Shown here one piece after another: positions 54,680 through 63,835 of a DNA stretch of 64,000 nt (its first letter is position 1; each line of letters opens with the position of its first letter). The stretch comes from Lepidostoma basale (taxonomy: Eukaryota; Arthropoda; Insecta; Trichoptera; Lepidostomatidae). Under the pieces are notes generated by a model that had not been told where the DNA came from, searched no databases, and saw only the letters and a list, made by a program, of their open reading frames with translations. The DNA lies in NCBI GenBank assembly GCA_022606425.2, contig JAHDVF020000185.1:124001-188000 (forward strand), given 5' to 3'. Position numbers and translations under genes: made by a program.

Positions 54680-56040
54680 GTCAACGATTTCGGGGTATGT
54701 GGGTTTTTCGTGGTTTATCTCCCAAGAGTAGGCATATCTGACACTGGCAGCTCGAAACAGCAACTCTTCACTACTTAAGCATATCCAGGACCTAATGTTG
54801 TGGAGCCAGAAGATTTACCTCCTGTCAACTCATCGCCGAACCTCTATTTTCCCCTCAATTGAAGCAACTCACATTTAATCTCCTTTAATTATATAACCTA
54901 ATGCCATATTACGGGATTTAAATTGGTCAACAATTCTCTATCAACTCTGGCTCTTTGCAGAACATTTATGTTGCTGACCCAGTAGCGTGCCTAGGGTCAA
55001 CCAGTAAGGCAAGCTTGTCCGACTTTTTTGTGTTAAAATATTAGCAGAGAGTCACGATAATGTATTTTTTCCGGATTAAAAGGGTTTTATCTTTCTTAAT
55101 TAATTTCGTGAATTATTAGGCGCATTTTAAATCTATACAAAAAATTAGGCGCATTTTAAATCTATACAAAAAAATAAATTTCTTTGTCACTAAACTCATG
55201 TTCTTGTATGATATAATAATGTATTTACAAATATAAGAAGAAATATAACCAATAAGCTGTAAATAGACAATAATAATAAATTTGTTAACAGTGAAACACG
55301 AATTAAAAATAATTTTTCGTAAAGAAATTACATAATTTCTTTTCATTACGTAAATGACAGATAAAATTCTGACATAAGAAATGAGGTTCGTGACACATCG
55401 AATAGTTACATACTTCAGAGTAATAAAGCCCGGCTTCAAATCCATACAAAAAATGTATATATTTTCTGGTATATATGCACCTAGCAATATGATTACAAGC
55501 CAAAAATACATAAGTGCGACAAAGGCCCTTTTACATTTTGCAAGCCCAATATGAAGCCCATTGAAAACATGTAGACGTAGGCGATTTCGCGGGCATATCA
55601 CCTACAGTACGTATGAGTGAAATGAGTGGAATAAAACATACACTTAGGTCATTTCTGCGCATGTCAGCGGAGTCATTTGCAACGTAATAAATTAAATCGC
55701 TTTAACTCGCGCGACAATTCAAAATATTATATTATTCGTAGACGGCTCAAACGCGCAAAAATCGTCGTTTTATTATAGATTTTTTGAGGCAAGCCCGGCT
55801 TTTCGCCTTGTATGGTATAAGTACTGCCAATGTGCTGACCATATCGGTTTAAGGGATGTGGAACATTTGCGATACAGCTACATTTTTAATGACTCCAGCC
55901 GGTTCATGATTCAAACTTTTAAGGTCTATGATTCAACATCATATAAAAGTATGGATCAGACGTAGCATTTGATCATTCTATGTCAAAGCTTCAAATTAAT
56001 TTTGTCATCAAAGAACACACTTCTCATCTTATTAAAGATC
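54680..56040 (-). pseudogene. LINE F2-like copy split by a hAT-like element
   Basis: 54680-54979 and 55841-56040 are collinear antisense F2. The left part carries the ESCWRAAS, RRQIFWLHNIR and RELLTNLKV regions; the right part the PHR, MWLHRR and NHEPAGVIKN regions and the LKL upstream block. Heavily diverged. Interrupted at 54980-55832. Confidence 0.65.
54980..55832. mobile_element. hAT-like non-autonomous element M (853 bp)
   Basis: TGCTGACC, 8 bases, lies on both sides (54972-54979, 55833-55840), the hAT target-duplication length. The left end is CAGTAGCGTGCCTAGGG; the right end reads in mirror CATTGGCAGTACTTATACC. The subterminal AAGGCAAGC recurs near both ends. A 29-base block (TTAGGCGCATTTTAAATC) is tandemly doubled at 55118-55172. 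No transposase motif in the 55116-55601 frame. A truncated copy is at 18214-18520. Confidence 0.8.
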
Positions 56041-56044
56041 TTCA

Positions 56045-56268
56045 TTAAAATTTATAATCCTAAGTAACGTGAATTAAACAAACAAACAGCTGGCATTAGG
56101 ATAAATCTGACTTCTCGTCTCCCAAGTACCGTCCCCCCAAAGTGTTAACTCTTAGGGGTATATTCCCGCCGAATAAAGGGCAGTTGATGGCGGGGCGGCC
56201 ATTCGGGCTCCATTATCTCCCCTCCACTCCCACACGTGGCCGACACGTATCCATTTCCTATTGATCTT
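56045..56268. other. Unassigned stretch
   Basis: Nothing recognised. Confidence 0.35.
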
Positions 56269-56269
56269 C

Positions 56270-57070
56270 TTCTTCTCTGGTTTCAATCCTGGGATTGGTT
56301 TGCAGCAATTTCCTCCATTATTCTCTTCCACTTTTCCCTGTCTTGTGCGGCTCTTTTGAGATCTGCATATGATGAGCAGCATACGTCCACCAACAGGTCC
56401 TCCAGGTACTCTCGGCGTGGGCGTCCCCTAGAGTTTGTCCCCTCGATCATACCCTCCATTATGGCATGCAAGAGACCTTCTTGACGTATTACATGGCCGA
56501 TCCATCTTGCACGCCTTTCGGACAAGGTCCTGAGCAGGTGCCTTCATCCTTCGATTCCTTGAAGAACTTCCTCATTCGTGATGTGGTCTCTCCAGGAAAT
56601 TCCGAAGAGTCTTCTATAGGACCACATCTCAAAAGCCTCTAGTCTCCGCTTATCCCTTTCGGATAGGCACCATGTCTCGCAACCGTACATCAAGACACTC
56701 CATACATAGGTCTTGATGAGGAGTATTCTCAGTTTTAGGTCTATATTATTTGATTCTATTATTTTCGACCTTTTGTTAAATGCTAGCCTAGCCTGATGTA
56801 TACGGCTGTCGACCTCGCTCTTAGACCGACCGTCCCATGTTATTTTGCTCCCGAGGTAGACAAACTCCTTTGTGTTCTTTAGTGGAACTCCTGACATCAC
56901 TACTCTCATCTGGTGCTGCGTTCGGCCTACAGTCAGCAGCTTTGTTTTGTCCTTATTTATCTTCATGTTGTAGCTATCTTGAAGAATGTCTTGCAAAGTA
57001 TCTAAGGCCTCCTGCAGTTCCTCCTCACTTTCAGCAACCATAGCAATCCTATTGATATTGCTCCACATTC
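56270..57070 (-). pseudogene. LINE family F3, longest copy
   Basis: Two minus-strand frames. 56544-57068 reads IAMVAESEEELQEALDTLQD, NMKINKDKTKLLTVGR, VPLKNTKEFVYLGSKITWDG, SRIHQARLAFNKRSKIIES, KTYVWSVLMYGCETWCLSER, LEAFEMWSYRRLFGISWRDH, ITNEEVLQGIEG. 56283-56525 continues SERRARWIGHVIRQEGLLHA, NSRGRPRREYLEDLLVDVC to AANQSQD. IAMVAES and EFVYLGS are the segments just after the RT active site. The YADD box itself is missing at the 5' break near 57062. A frame shift near 56530 separates the two frames. Confidence 0.88.
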
Positions 57071-57239
57071 CTCTTCATTTCCGCCGGAAGCGCTCCGCAC
57101 TTCCTACGACGGACTGAAGTTTACTTCCCAACACTTCAAAACCCGATTTCTTAATTTTTTCCGAGATAAAATCATTTATTTGGAAAAGAAAATACATAAT
57201 AAATTAATAAAACGATAAAGGAAAAAAATCGAAAAAAAA
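57071..57239. other. Unassigned stretch
   Basis: Nothing recognised. Confidence 0.35.
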
Positions 57240-57720
57240 AATGCATATTTAGTTTAGATTCACTAATGGTACAGGTAAAATATTATACACATACAACATA
57301 ACACAAGGAACGCATTAGTGATGGTTCGACATTAGTAAGACAAGATACTTTCCAAAGTCAAGAGTATTTGACCCCTGAACGTAATTTCACTAATATGAAA
57401 GACGTTGATCTCCGAGGAGACCACGTTCAGCAGACTAATTGCTCTTCCCACCGGTGTCACCAGAGGCAGATTGGTTCTGGCGGCCGGTAGGTAAAACAAT
57501 CTGTGCTGTCGCTGTCGGAGATATCTGTCGGGGACAAAAAGACCAACATCCTCCAGTACGGCCGAGTTCTCGAAGTATCCCCTAATTAATCTAAAGACAT
57601 GGGTTATTAGATGTCCACCTCTTCGAAGCTGTAAAGAATTGGTTCCGAGCATTCTCAAAAGAAATGCCGTGGGATAGAGCCACGGATAACTACCATACTC
57701 CCTCATGTAGAGATACCTCA
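57240..57720 (-). pseudogene. LINE family F9, longest copy
   Basis: The minus-strand frame 57332-57721 reads MREYGSYPWLYPTAFLLRML, GTNSLQLRRGGHLITHVFRL, FVPDRYLRQRQHRLFYLPAA, RTNLPLVTPVGRAISLLNVV, FHISEITFRGQILLTLESIL and stop. The H/LFY.P..RTN..L.SP block is the usual C-terminal end of a group of insect LINEs. The RT domain is missing. Confidence 0.85.
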
Positions 57721-57724
57721 AAAA

Positions 57725-58154
57725 AAATTCTGAACCCTCTTCAGCATAACCTTGACTCCATATTGCGAATTCTGATTACGAATTATTTGAATTTTGGCGG
57801 GTCTCAATGTGTAAGTAGTGACGATGGAGTGTGAAGCTGTGGGTTGGGGTGAAGGGGTGGCATGGCTGTCGAAATGTCCCGCACTTCTTAGTAAATTAAA
57901 TTTTAAGTAGCGACACGGGACGCGTTTTGCAAAGCAGACACATATTTTATTTTGCGCCGTCGCAAAAATCGATATTAAGCCACCTTTATCGAATTCGGAT
58001 TGTCCCGCAAAGTTTCGACCGAGTTTCAACGATGTAACAATTGAAGGCTGCTAATACTAAGATGCTAAGTGGTTTCAACATAGAACAAAGAGGAAGCGAA
58101 ATAAACTGTTTTTTTTTATAGAATAATATTATTTAAATTCCACCTAGGTTTACG
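57725..58154. other. Unassigned stretch
   Basis: A 103-codon minus frame (57718-58029) has no recognised motif. It could be upstream F9 in another frame, but I cannot support that. Confidence 0.35.
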
Positions 58155-58205
58155 GCTACGACCGGTTTCTGCAGTTCTCTACCATCATCTGTAGAGAACT
58201 GCAAA
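58155..58205 (-). ncRNA. Hammerhead-like motif, family H3
   Basis: Minus strand: CAGAUGA (A at position 4), a GGUAGAGAACUGC hairpin, GAAAC, CG, GUC, then GUAGCC. This is the best family H3 member, but with a changed U4 and poor stem II it is probably inactive. Confidence 0.5.
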
Positions 58206-58335
58206 AAGGTAGCTAATCTATCATCATTTTGCTGTGTGAGTATCATACTCGTATATTTGACAAAGTCAGCATAAATTGTCTTATCTCTCAACATACCTTT
58301 GATGATGCCAGTCGAGAGAGCAAGTATGCTGGCGA
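58206..58335. repeat. SINE and LINE F9 scraps
   Basis: 58206-58242 (minus) is SINE body (GGTAGCTAATCTATCATCAT). 58285-58330 (plus) reads NIPLMMPVERASM, the F9 RTNMPLVMP block. Confidence 0.5.
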
Positions 58336-58978
58336 ATGCAATAATCTTATTGAAGATTAACTTTCTTTTTATTATTTATTAATAAAACATGCTCAAGAGA
58401 ATAGTACTTTAAATAAATAAAATATATTTAGCCTTCAAAACTTGCACATATGTAGTTTGTTTGCTGTACAGTTCCAAAGTGACGCATTAAAAGTGTTTAA
58501 AAAATGTGTGAAATCTCTCAGAGAAACAAATTGATGTGTCCGTATTTAACCAATGTAATAAGTTCAATGGTTAAATTCGTTAAAGAAATGTTGTGACGAT
58601 TAGTGACGAAGTGTCGCAATTCCCAATCATTTTTTTGTACAAATAGTGTTTGAAAGTGTTTGAAATTTTCGATTTCAATTGTTTTTGTGTACAGAATAGA
58701 AACAACGCAATTTGTTTTTATTTTTCAATTAGTTTAACCAAACAACAAAACGTAGTGAATGCAACTGAACAATCGTGTTTTGTCCCCTACTAACTCCCAT
58801 CGTTTCAGATCTTTCAGATCTATCAGAATGATAGAACATTTTTCAATTCGTTTTAACCCTTGTGGGCACGTAGAAAACTCTAAACTATTTTTACGAAACC
58901 AATTTCTCTCGTCTACCAAATATTTGATATATTTAATAATTGTGATATACGTTTCAGCAAGGAATTAGGCTTTTGATA
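58336..58978. other. Unassigned stretch
   Basis: AT-rich, nothing recognised. Confidence 0.35.
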
Positions 58979-58979
58979 A

Positions 58980-59205
58980 ACTTTAAGCGTTAACATCTTG
59001 GAATTCCATAATGAAGAATTAAAACACTATTTTTTCGACTTTTGAGTTTATTTTCCACGTCATTTTTTTAAGGTTTTACATGTTCATCTTCTGGAGAACG
59101 AACTAAGGTTTCGTTCTACCGACGATGAAGGTGTAAAACCTTCGAAACACGTCGAGTATAATAAACCCAAAAGTGGAAAATACATTTATTCAATCCATAA
59201 AAAAA
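58980..59205. repeat. HHR family E palindrome, with core
   Basis: Arms with TTTTGAGTTTATTTTCC and its mirror, bounded by AGCGTTAACATCTTGGAATT. The plus core (59119-59153) is CCGACGA, extra U, stem II GAAGGU/ACCUUC (6 bp), GAAAC, AC, GUC. The minus arm core is decayed. Confidence 0.7.
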
Positions 59206-59223
59206 TATCAAGGAATTAGTCAT

Positions 59224-59235
59224 GGGGGGGGGGGG
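59224..59235. repeat. Run of 12 G
   Basis: A homopolymer of G in otherwise AT-rich DNA. The length is likely to vary or be misread. Confidence 0.8.
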
Positions 59236-59364
59236 CAATTTGATGATGTCCTAGTAACATGTTACCCTATAAAACAAAATAAAACTCTTGAAAACATACG
59301 TTTTAAATTATTGTTCACGAAACGATAAATTTATGTAATTATTATTTCAATAGTTTAAATAATT

Positions 59365-59515
59365 AACTAACTAACTAACTAACTAACCATCACGCCGTCT
59401 CCCCGAAAGGGTAGGCAGAAAGAATGGATTGCCACACTTTTACTGATGCGGCACTCCATCCTTCTCTTTTCGCTCCGCGGGAGACGCGGTGTGATGGGTT
59501 GCGAACCTCATCGCC
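59365..59515 (-). repeat. Palindromic pair of F1 3' ends
   Basis: The complement of the GTTA tail (five units) and F1 terminus (59365-59450) meets an inverted F1-like terminus (GATGCGGCACTCCATCCTTC to GGTGTGATGGG). This mirrors 49130-49250, so it is a repeated composite unit rather than two independent events. Confidence 0.65.
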
Positions 59516-59523
59516 ACTTAAAT

Positions 59524-59735
59524 AATTAATACGAATGAAAACGTCAGTTTTCTAGAAGTTTAATTATATTTTATGAGAACGACATGTTTCGCCCTTCTAA
59601 GGCATTATCAAATGTAGAAGGGCGAAACATGTCATTCCCATAAAACATAATACAATTTCTAGAAAACTGACGTTTTCATTCGTATTAATTATTTAATATG
59701 GAGTTTTACATCATTGTTCAAGAAACAATAAATCA
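59524..59735. repeat. HHR family D palindrome, best copy
   Basis: 59524-59690 folds almost fully: AATTAATACGAATGAAAACG at the left is mirrored at the right. The minus core (59581-59611) is UUGAUAA, extra U, stem II GCCUU/AGGGC, GAAAC, AU, GUC. The plus arm begins within stem II (59614), so box I is present only once. The D body follows to 59735. Confidence 0.8.
59581..59611 (-). ncRNA. Hammerhead-like core with U3-A8
   Basis: Minus strand: UUGAUAA (59605-59611), extra U (59604), stem II GCCUU/AGGGC, GAAAC (59586-59590), AU, GUC (59581-59583). Positions 3 and 8 are changed together, as in the unrelated repeat at 22581-22670. Confidence 0.6.
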
Positions 59736-60419
59736 ATATTTAATGTTATCTAAACACAATATATGCAAAATATTCGGAACATTCGGGGTTAGGACTATTT
59801 ACATGGTGCAATCGCGTCTTTATTTGTCTTGCAGGCGCCGGGCTTAACTTCCCAGACGCCGAAGCGGAGAAGCGCCGTTTCCGCTTGCGGAGCGCTCAAA
59901 GAAGCTTTTTTCATCATTTGTGCTTTTCCGCGCACTATCCTTGCGGAGAACCGCCCAGGCGTTTCAATTATTTTTAACGAATTAAAGTGTAACATAATTT
60001 TTCATTAGTTTCACAGGTAGATTAAGCAAGTGAATTTGAATATGTTATTTCAATTGTTTCCGACTTTTGTTTAACGAATATATAATATTATGCGCAAAAA
60101 ACAAGAAACTATCACTTCTTTTTCCTATTCTTCAGCCTATTTCTGTCCATTAATAGACAAATGCTTCCTCCATATGCTTCCAGACCACTGTCTCTTGCTG
60201 ACTAAATTAAGGTTATACTAACGTGTCATTTTAAGTTATCCTTCTTCCGTAGTTGCGGTCGCCCTGCACTTCTCTTTGCGCTCCATGGCACTATCATTAC
60301 ATTAATTTTTTTAAATGACATTAAACTTATAATAGTAAATTGTGACACGTAATACGTTTGTACTGTTTTGATGTTAAAATTATACAAGTTTTTTCGTTTA
60401 TATAAAGAATTTTGACAGA
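59736..60419. other. Unassigned stretch
   Basis: A GC-rich patch at 59830-59960 (GCGCCGTTTCCGCTTGCGGA) has a 66-codon frame but no motif. The rest is AT-rich. Confidence 0.35.
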
Positions 60420-60535
60420 TCGTCACCTGAGAGTAAGAGGGTTCCAACTAATAAAATTTTACATTTGGCTTTTTTTCGTGAAAAGGGTTCTTACTAACCT
60501 TATCTATACGTACAATTAAAAGAATAAGAATTCGT
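60420..60535. mobile_element. MITE C fragment
   Basis: CGTCACCTGAGAGTAAGAGG and the next 90 bases match the left part of MITE C (51433-51530). The right terminal repeat is missing. Confidence 0.75.
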
Positions 60536-60539
60536 TAGT

Positions 60540-60870
60540 TGGAAATCGGTACGCGGTCTCCACTCCAGAACCCGTCTTCCCCATCGGCTGTCGGTTCTCC
60601 GACAGATATGGCCAGCCCACCGCCACTTCAGCCACCTCAGTCACCTTGGTTTGTTGTCGAACAAATTCGTTTCTAAATCTGTCCCTCTAGGTTATTCCAA
60701 GCATGGCTCTTTCCATGGCTCTGACAGTAGTTCTGCCATAATATACTCCCTTGTCTTGGAACCCCTTCGTCCTATCAACACGTCAACAACCGCGTATATT
60801 CTCTGTAACCTCAGCATCCTTCTACTTACTTTACTTTGCGTATGGCGGCATCCTTCATCACGGCAACATA
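60540..60870 (-). pseudogene. LINE family F8 3' fragment
   Basis: The minus strand reads VCCRDEGCRHTQ, KVSRRMLRLQRIYAVVDVLI, REYIMAELLSEPW; then in another frame RAMERAMLGIT and, near 60545-60640, LKWRWAGHICRRTDSRWGRR, VLEWRPRT. The RWAGH and VLEWRPR blocks are typical of an RTE-like LINE tail. At least one frameshift. Confidence 0.75.
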
Positions 60871-60874
60871 CATT

Positions 60875-61264
60875 TGCCTTCACTCTTCTTTCAATTTCAC
60901 TTCAGCACTCATATATTCAATTACACAAATTTATTACTAGATCTGTAATTGTTACACAAATTATTATTTATTACTAGATCTGTAATTTTTCTTTACATGC
61001 ACATACTGAGTCACCCATTACTAAATATTTATATATCAAGGTATTTTTTAAATTCCGGTTAGATCCTTATATCAATGATTAAGGTGTGAAGCTTTCTAAA
61101 TACATCGAGAAAAATAAACCCAAAGGAGTGTTTTAATTAATAAAAGAATGACGAATGTAGGACTTACCTGCTAACCCCCCACCCCCCTGGTGTTTGTTAT
61201 CTCAGCGGTGCCACCTTTCGGTATATTTTCGCTGCAGACTTGTCACTGCAGAACCCGTTAATAA
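60875..61264. other. Unassigned, with HHR E remnant
   Basis: 61070-61130 carries AAGGTGTGAAGCTTTCTAAA and CATCGAGAAAAATAAACCCA, a decayed family E hammerhead region. Tandem 30-base similarity (TTATTACTAGATCTGTAATT twice, 60930-60990). Confidence 0.45.
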
Positions 61265-61770
61265 TGTATCTTCTTCTTCTTCTTTCGGTGCCGTGTCAGG
61301 TCCCTCAAACGTTGGCGATCACTGCAGCAAAGGCATATCCATCCTGCGCCACTTGGAACAGGTTCTGAACTCTTGTTATTCCTGTCCACTCTTTTATGTT
61401 CCGCAGCCAGGACAACTGCCTTCTACCAACTCCCCGACGTCCCTCCACTTTACCCATTAATATCAGTTGAAGGAGGTGGTATTTTTCTCCCCTTAGCACA
61501 TGACCCAAATATGAGACCTTTCTAATTTTCACACTCGACAATAGCTCTCTATTGGCTCTGGATCTCTGATGTACGTCTGCATTACTGACCCAATACGGAG
61601 TATTCTGCGGTATATCCACATCTCGAACGCTTCCAATCGGTTAATTACATTCACATTCAGTCCAAGTTTCGCAGCCGTATAGTAGAACAGACTATATATA
61701 ACATTTAATCATTCTTTGTCGGAGTTTCAAGTTAAGATTATCGTTGCAAAATAATGTATCTTAGACATTA
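61265..61770 (-). pseudogene. LINE F2 3' copy
   Basis: The minus-strand frame 61305-61619 reads MDIPQNTPYWVSNADVHQRS, RANRELLSSVKIRKVSYLGH, VLRGEKYHLLQLILMGKVEG, RRGVGRRQLSWLRNIKEWTG, FQVAQDGYAFAAVIANV, then the GAA tail (61269-61284). Upstream (61620-61770) the FEMW.. and YGCETW regions are present with breaks. Confidence 0.85.
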
Positions 61771-61774
61771 TCGA

Positions 61775-62239
61775 TTCCTTCTTTCGTGATGGTGTTCTGT
61801 CGATTGCATATCCCTTCTCCCTTCTCCTGCCCACATATCCCTTCTCATAAGCATGCCTACCACCATATCATATAATAATAATAGTTCCCTCCGCTCATGC
61901 TTTGCTTCTACATTTCTATATATTATTCACTATTATATACACAATAAAGTTTTATGTTGAGTTTAGTTGAGTTAAAGTTACTCAACAAAAATCCTCAAAA
62001 AAACACGAAACTCCTTAAAACCGCTCACAAGAAAACACAAACCCGTGGAAAGAAAGGTAAAAACCGAAAGTATGTAAATTCCAAACCTATTTATTTAAAC
62101 GAACTTGACATGAAATACAGTATGAATACATATTTTTCTTTATATATCGAGTAGTTACTATTTATTATTATTTCCAAAGACAACAAAATAAAATAATAAA
62201 ATTAGCATATAACATTAACTATCTTACCCCAACCATACA
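61775..62239. other. Unassigned stretch
   Basis: A lysine-rich 66-codon plus frame (61954-62154) has no recognised motif. Confidence 0.35.
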
Positions 62240-62620
62240 AGTTTACAGACAAGGAAAGCAAATGGACATATCAGACCTGACCAAATTTGAGACCTTGAAA
62301 ATTGTACACAAAGTGACCATGGAAGAAAAAACAGACAGCACCTACAAATTAACTAAAAATTCAGACATTCACAGACACTGGACTAGGAACTGTGACAGAT
62401 ATCACTTACCGAATGCACGAACTAAGACAGGACAATCAAGGATATTGAAGAATAGACTGAAACTTTACAATGAACTACCAAAAGACACAAGGAGTCTCAC
62501 TACAACTCAATATAAAATATATCTGAAACATTATGTAATTAATAGTAAGATCTAAAATTTTTTCCATATAACCAATTGGGTTTTAAAAAAAATAAATTAA
62601 AGAATAAAAAATAAAAAAAA
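62240..62620 (+). pseudogene. LINE family F12 RT C-terminal end
   Basis: The plus-strand frame 62262-62555 reads MDISDLTKFETLKIVHKVTM, HRHWTRNCDRYHLPNARTKT, GQSRILKNRLKLYNELPKDT, YKIYLKHYVINSKI and stop. The LP..RT..G...L...LKLYNELPK...YK..LK pattern is the usual C-terminus of Jockey/CR1-type LINE proteins. It is followed by an A-rich tail (62580-62620). The RT domain is absent. Confidence 0.75.
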
Positions 62621-62624
62621 TATA

Positions 62625-63515
62625 TATATGAGAGTATTTATTTTTGAGGATATTCCATGAAGGCGCAATATTTGGTGCAATTATCTTAAGCGAACTCAGT
62701 CACTTCTCAACTCTATATTTTGACATCTCGTTAAGTAAGGAAATCACAGTGAACCAGTCTCAGCTTTAGCCAAGACTCAATCCACTACGAGTTTGCACAA
62801 TAATTAGCGTCATCTAGTGGTTAAAGCAGAAGCCGAAGTTTCCCGCTTTCCCAACATGCTAGAAGCAATTTGTATCATCTAATATTGGAGTAAAGTTTAT
62901 TATTATATGGTATCATAGCGATACTTTGGGACAGTGATGTACAGGGTGTTTTTTTGAAATACTTCTAGTCAAAACATCGACTTATAGAATTCAGTCACGT
63001 TAAAAATAATATATCTAATAATAATATTTTTTCAGTATCACGTTAAACATCAAACAAAGGCCACCAAAGACATAAATAATATGAAATGGACGTAAGACAT
63101 TCATGAAATAATATTTTTATACTTAAAATAGCTCTTAAAAAATCAAAATTAGTATCAAATGATTTTACTGAAAAGTTAAAAAACATCGTTTTATTTAATT
63201 ATTATTCAAAATTAGTATGTATGGTATATTCCATAAGTCCATAGTTTAACTATTAATATCGGGTATTCTATTATATATCTAAGGGATCCACCCACGAAAG
63301 GTCGCAATGCTTTTTTTACATATCAATTCAAATAAGTATTTCTCAAAAGACATAACAACCATAAAATAATTTATTGTGAGTAGTAATAAAATATATAATA
63401 TTATGAAAGATGTTAAAATTTAGATTTCTAATAAATTTGGTACCAATATATTTTATACCGATATAAGTACATCAACTAAAAAAATATTTAAAAATATATA
63501 TATTATTCCCGTTTT
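62625..63515. other. Unassigned stretch
   Basis: Nothing recognised. Confidence 0.35.
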
Positions 63516-63519
63516 CTAT

Positions 63520-63835
63520 TTTCTTCTTCATCTTTTTTTAATAGATCTGATCTGTGACACAGATTTCATGTCTCCTTGGATGATGAGGACCAGCTGTCCC
63601 TCCATCTCTTTGGTGGACTTCCAGCCTAAGGGGATTTCGTGAGCGGTTGTATTATATATGCGAGTCTGTTACTATCCATTCTGGCTACATGGTCCCTCCG
63701 GTATCTTCTTCTGGATTTACTCCACCAAACGAAACCCTCTATTTACGGACACGATCTCGAAGAGTTTTTCCAGTAATGGATCTTAGAACCTTCATCCCAG
63801 ATGTTTTTAGCAGATCCTTGGTTCGTACTCCCTTA
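63520..63835 (-). pseudogene. LINE family F7 fragment
   Basis: Antisense F7: CTACATGGTCCCTCCGGTAT (coding the YRRDHVA block) and CTCCACCAAACGAAACCCTC match the 53455 copy and 46785-46990. The 3' end lies near 63520 (TTCTTCTTCATC). Confidence 0.65.

Noticed and set aside
55116..55601. A 161-codon hydrophobic, membrane-protein-like frame
   Set aside because: It lies wholly inside the non-autonomous hAT-like element in AT-rich DNA, where such Ile/Tyr/Lys-rich frames arise by chance; no motif, and the related copy at 18214 does not keep it.
62262..62555. A host gene exon
   Set aside because: The LKLYNELPK pattern and A-rich tail directly after the stop identify a LINE C-terminus.
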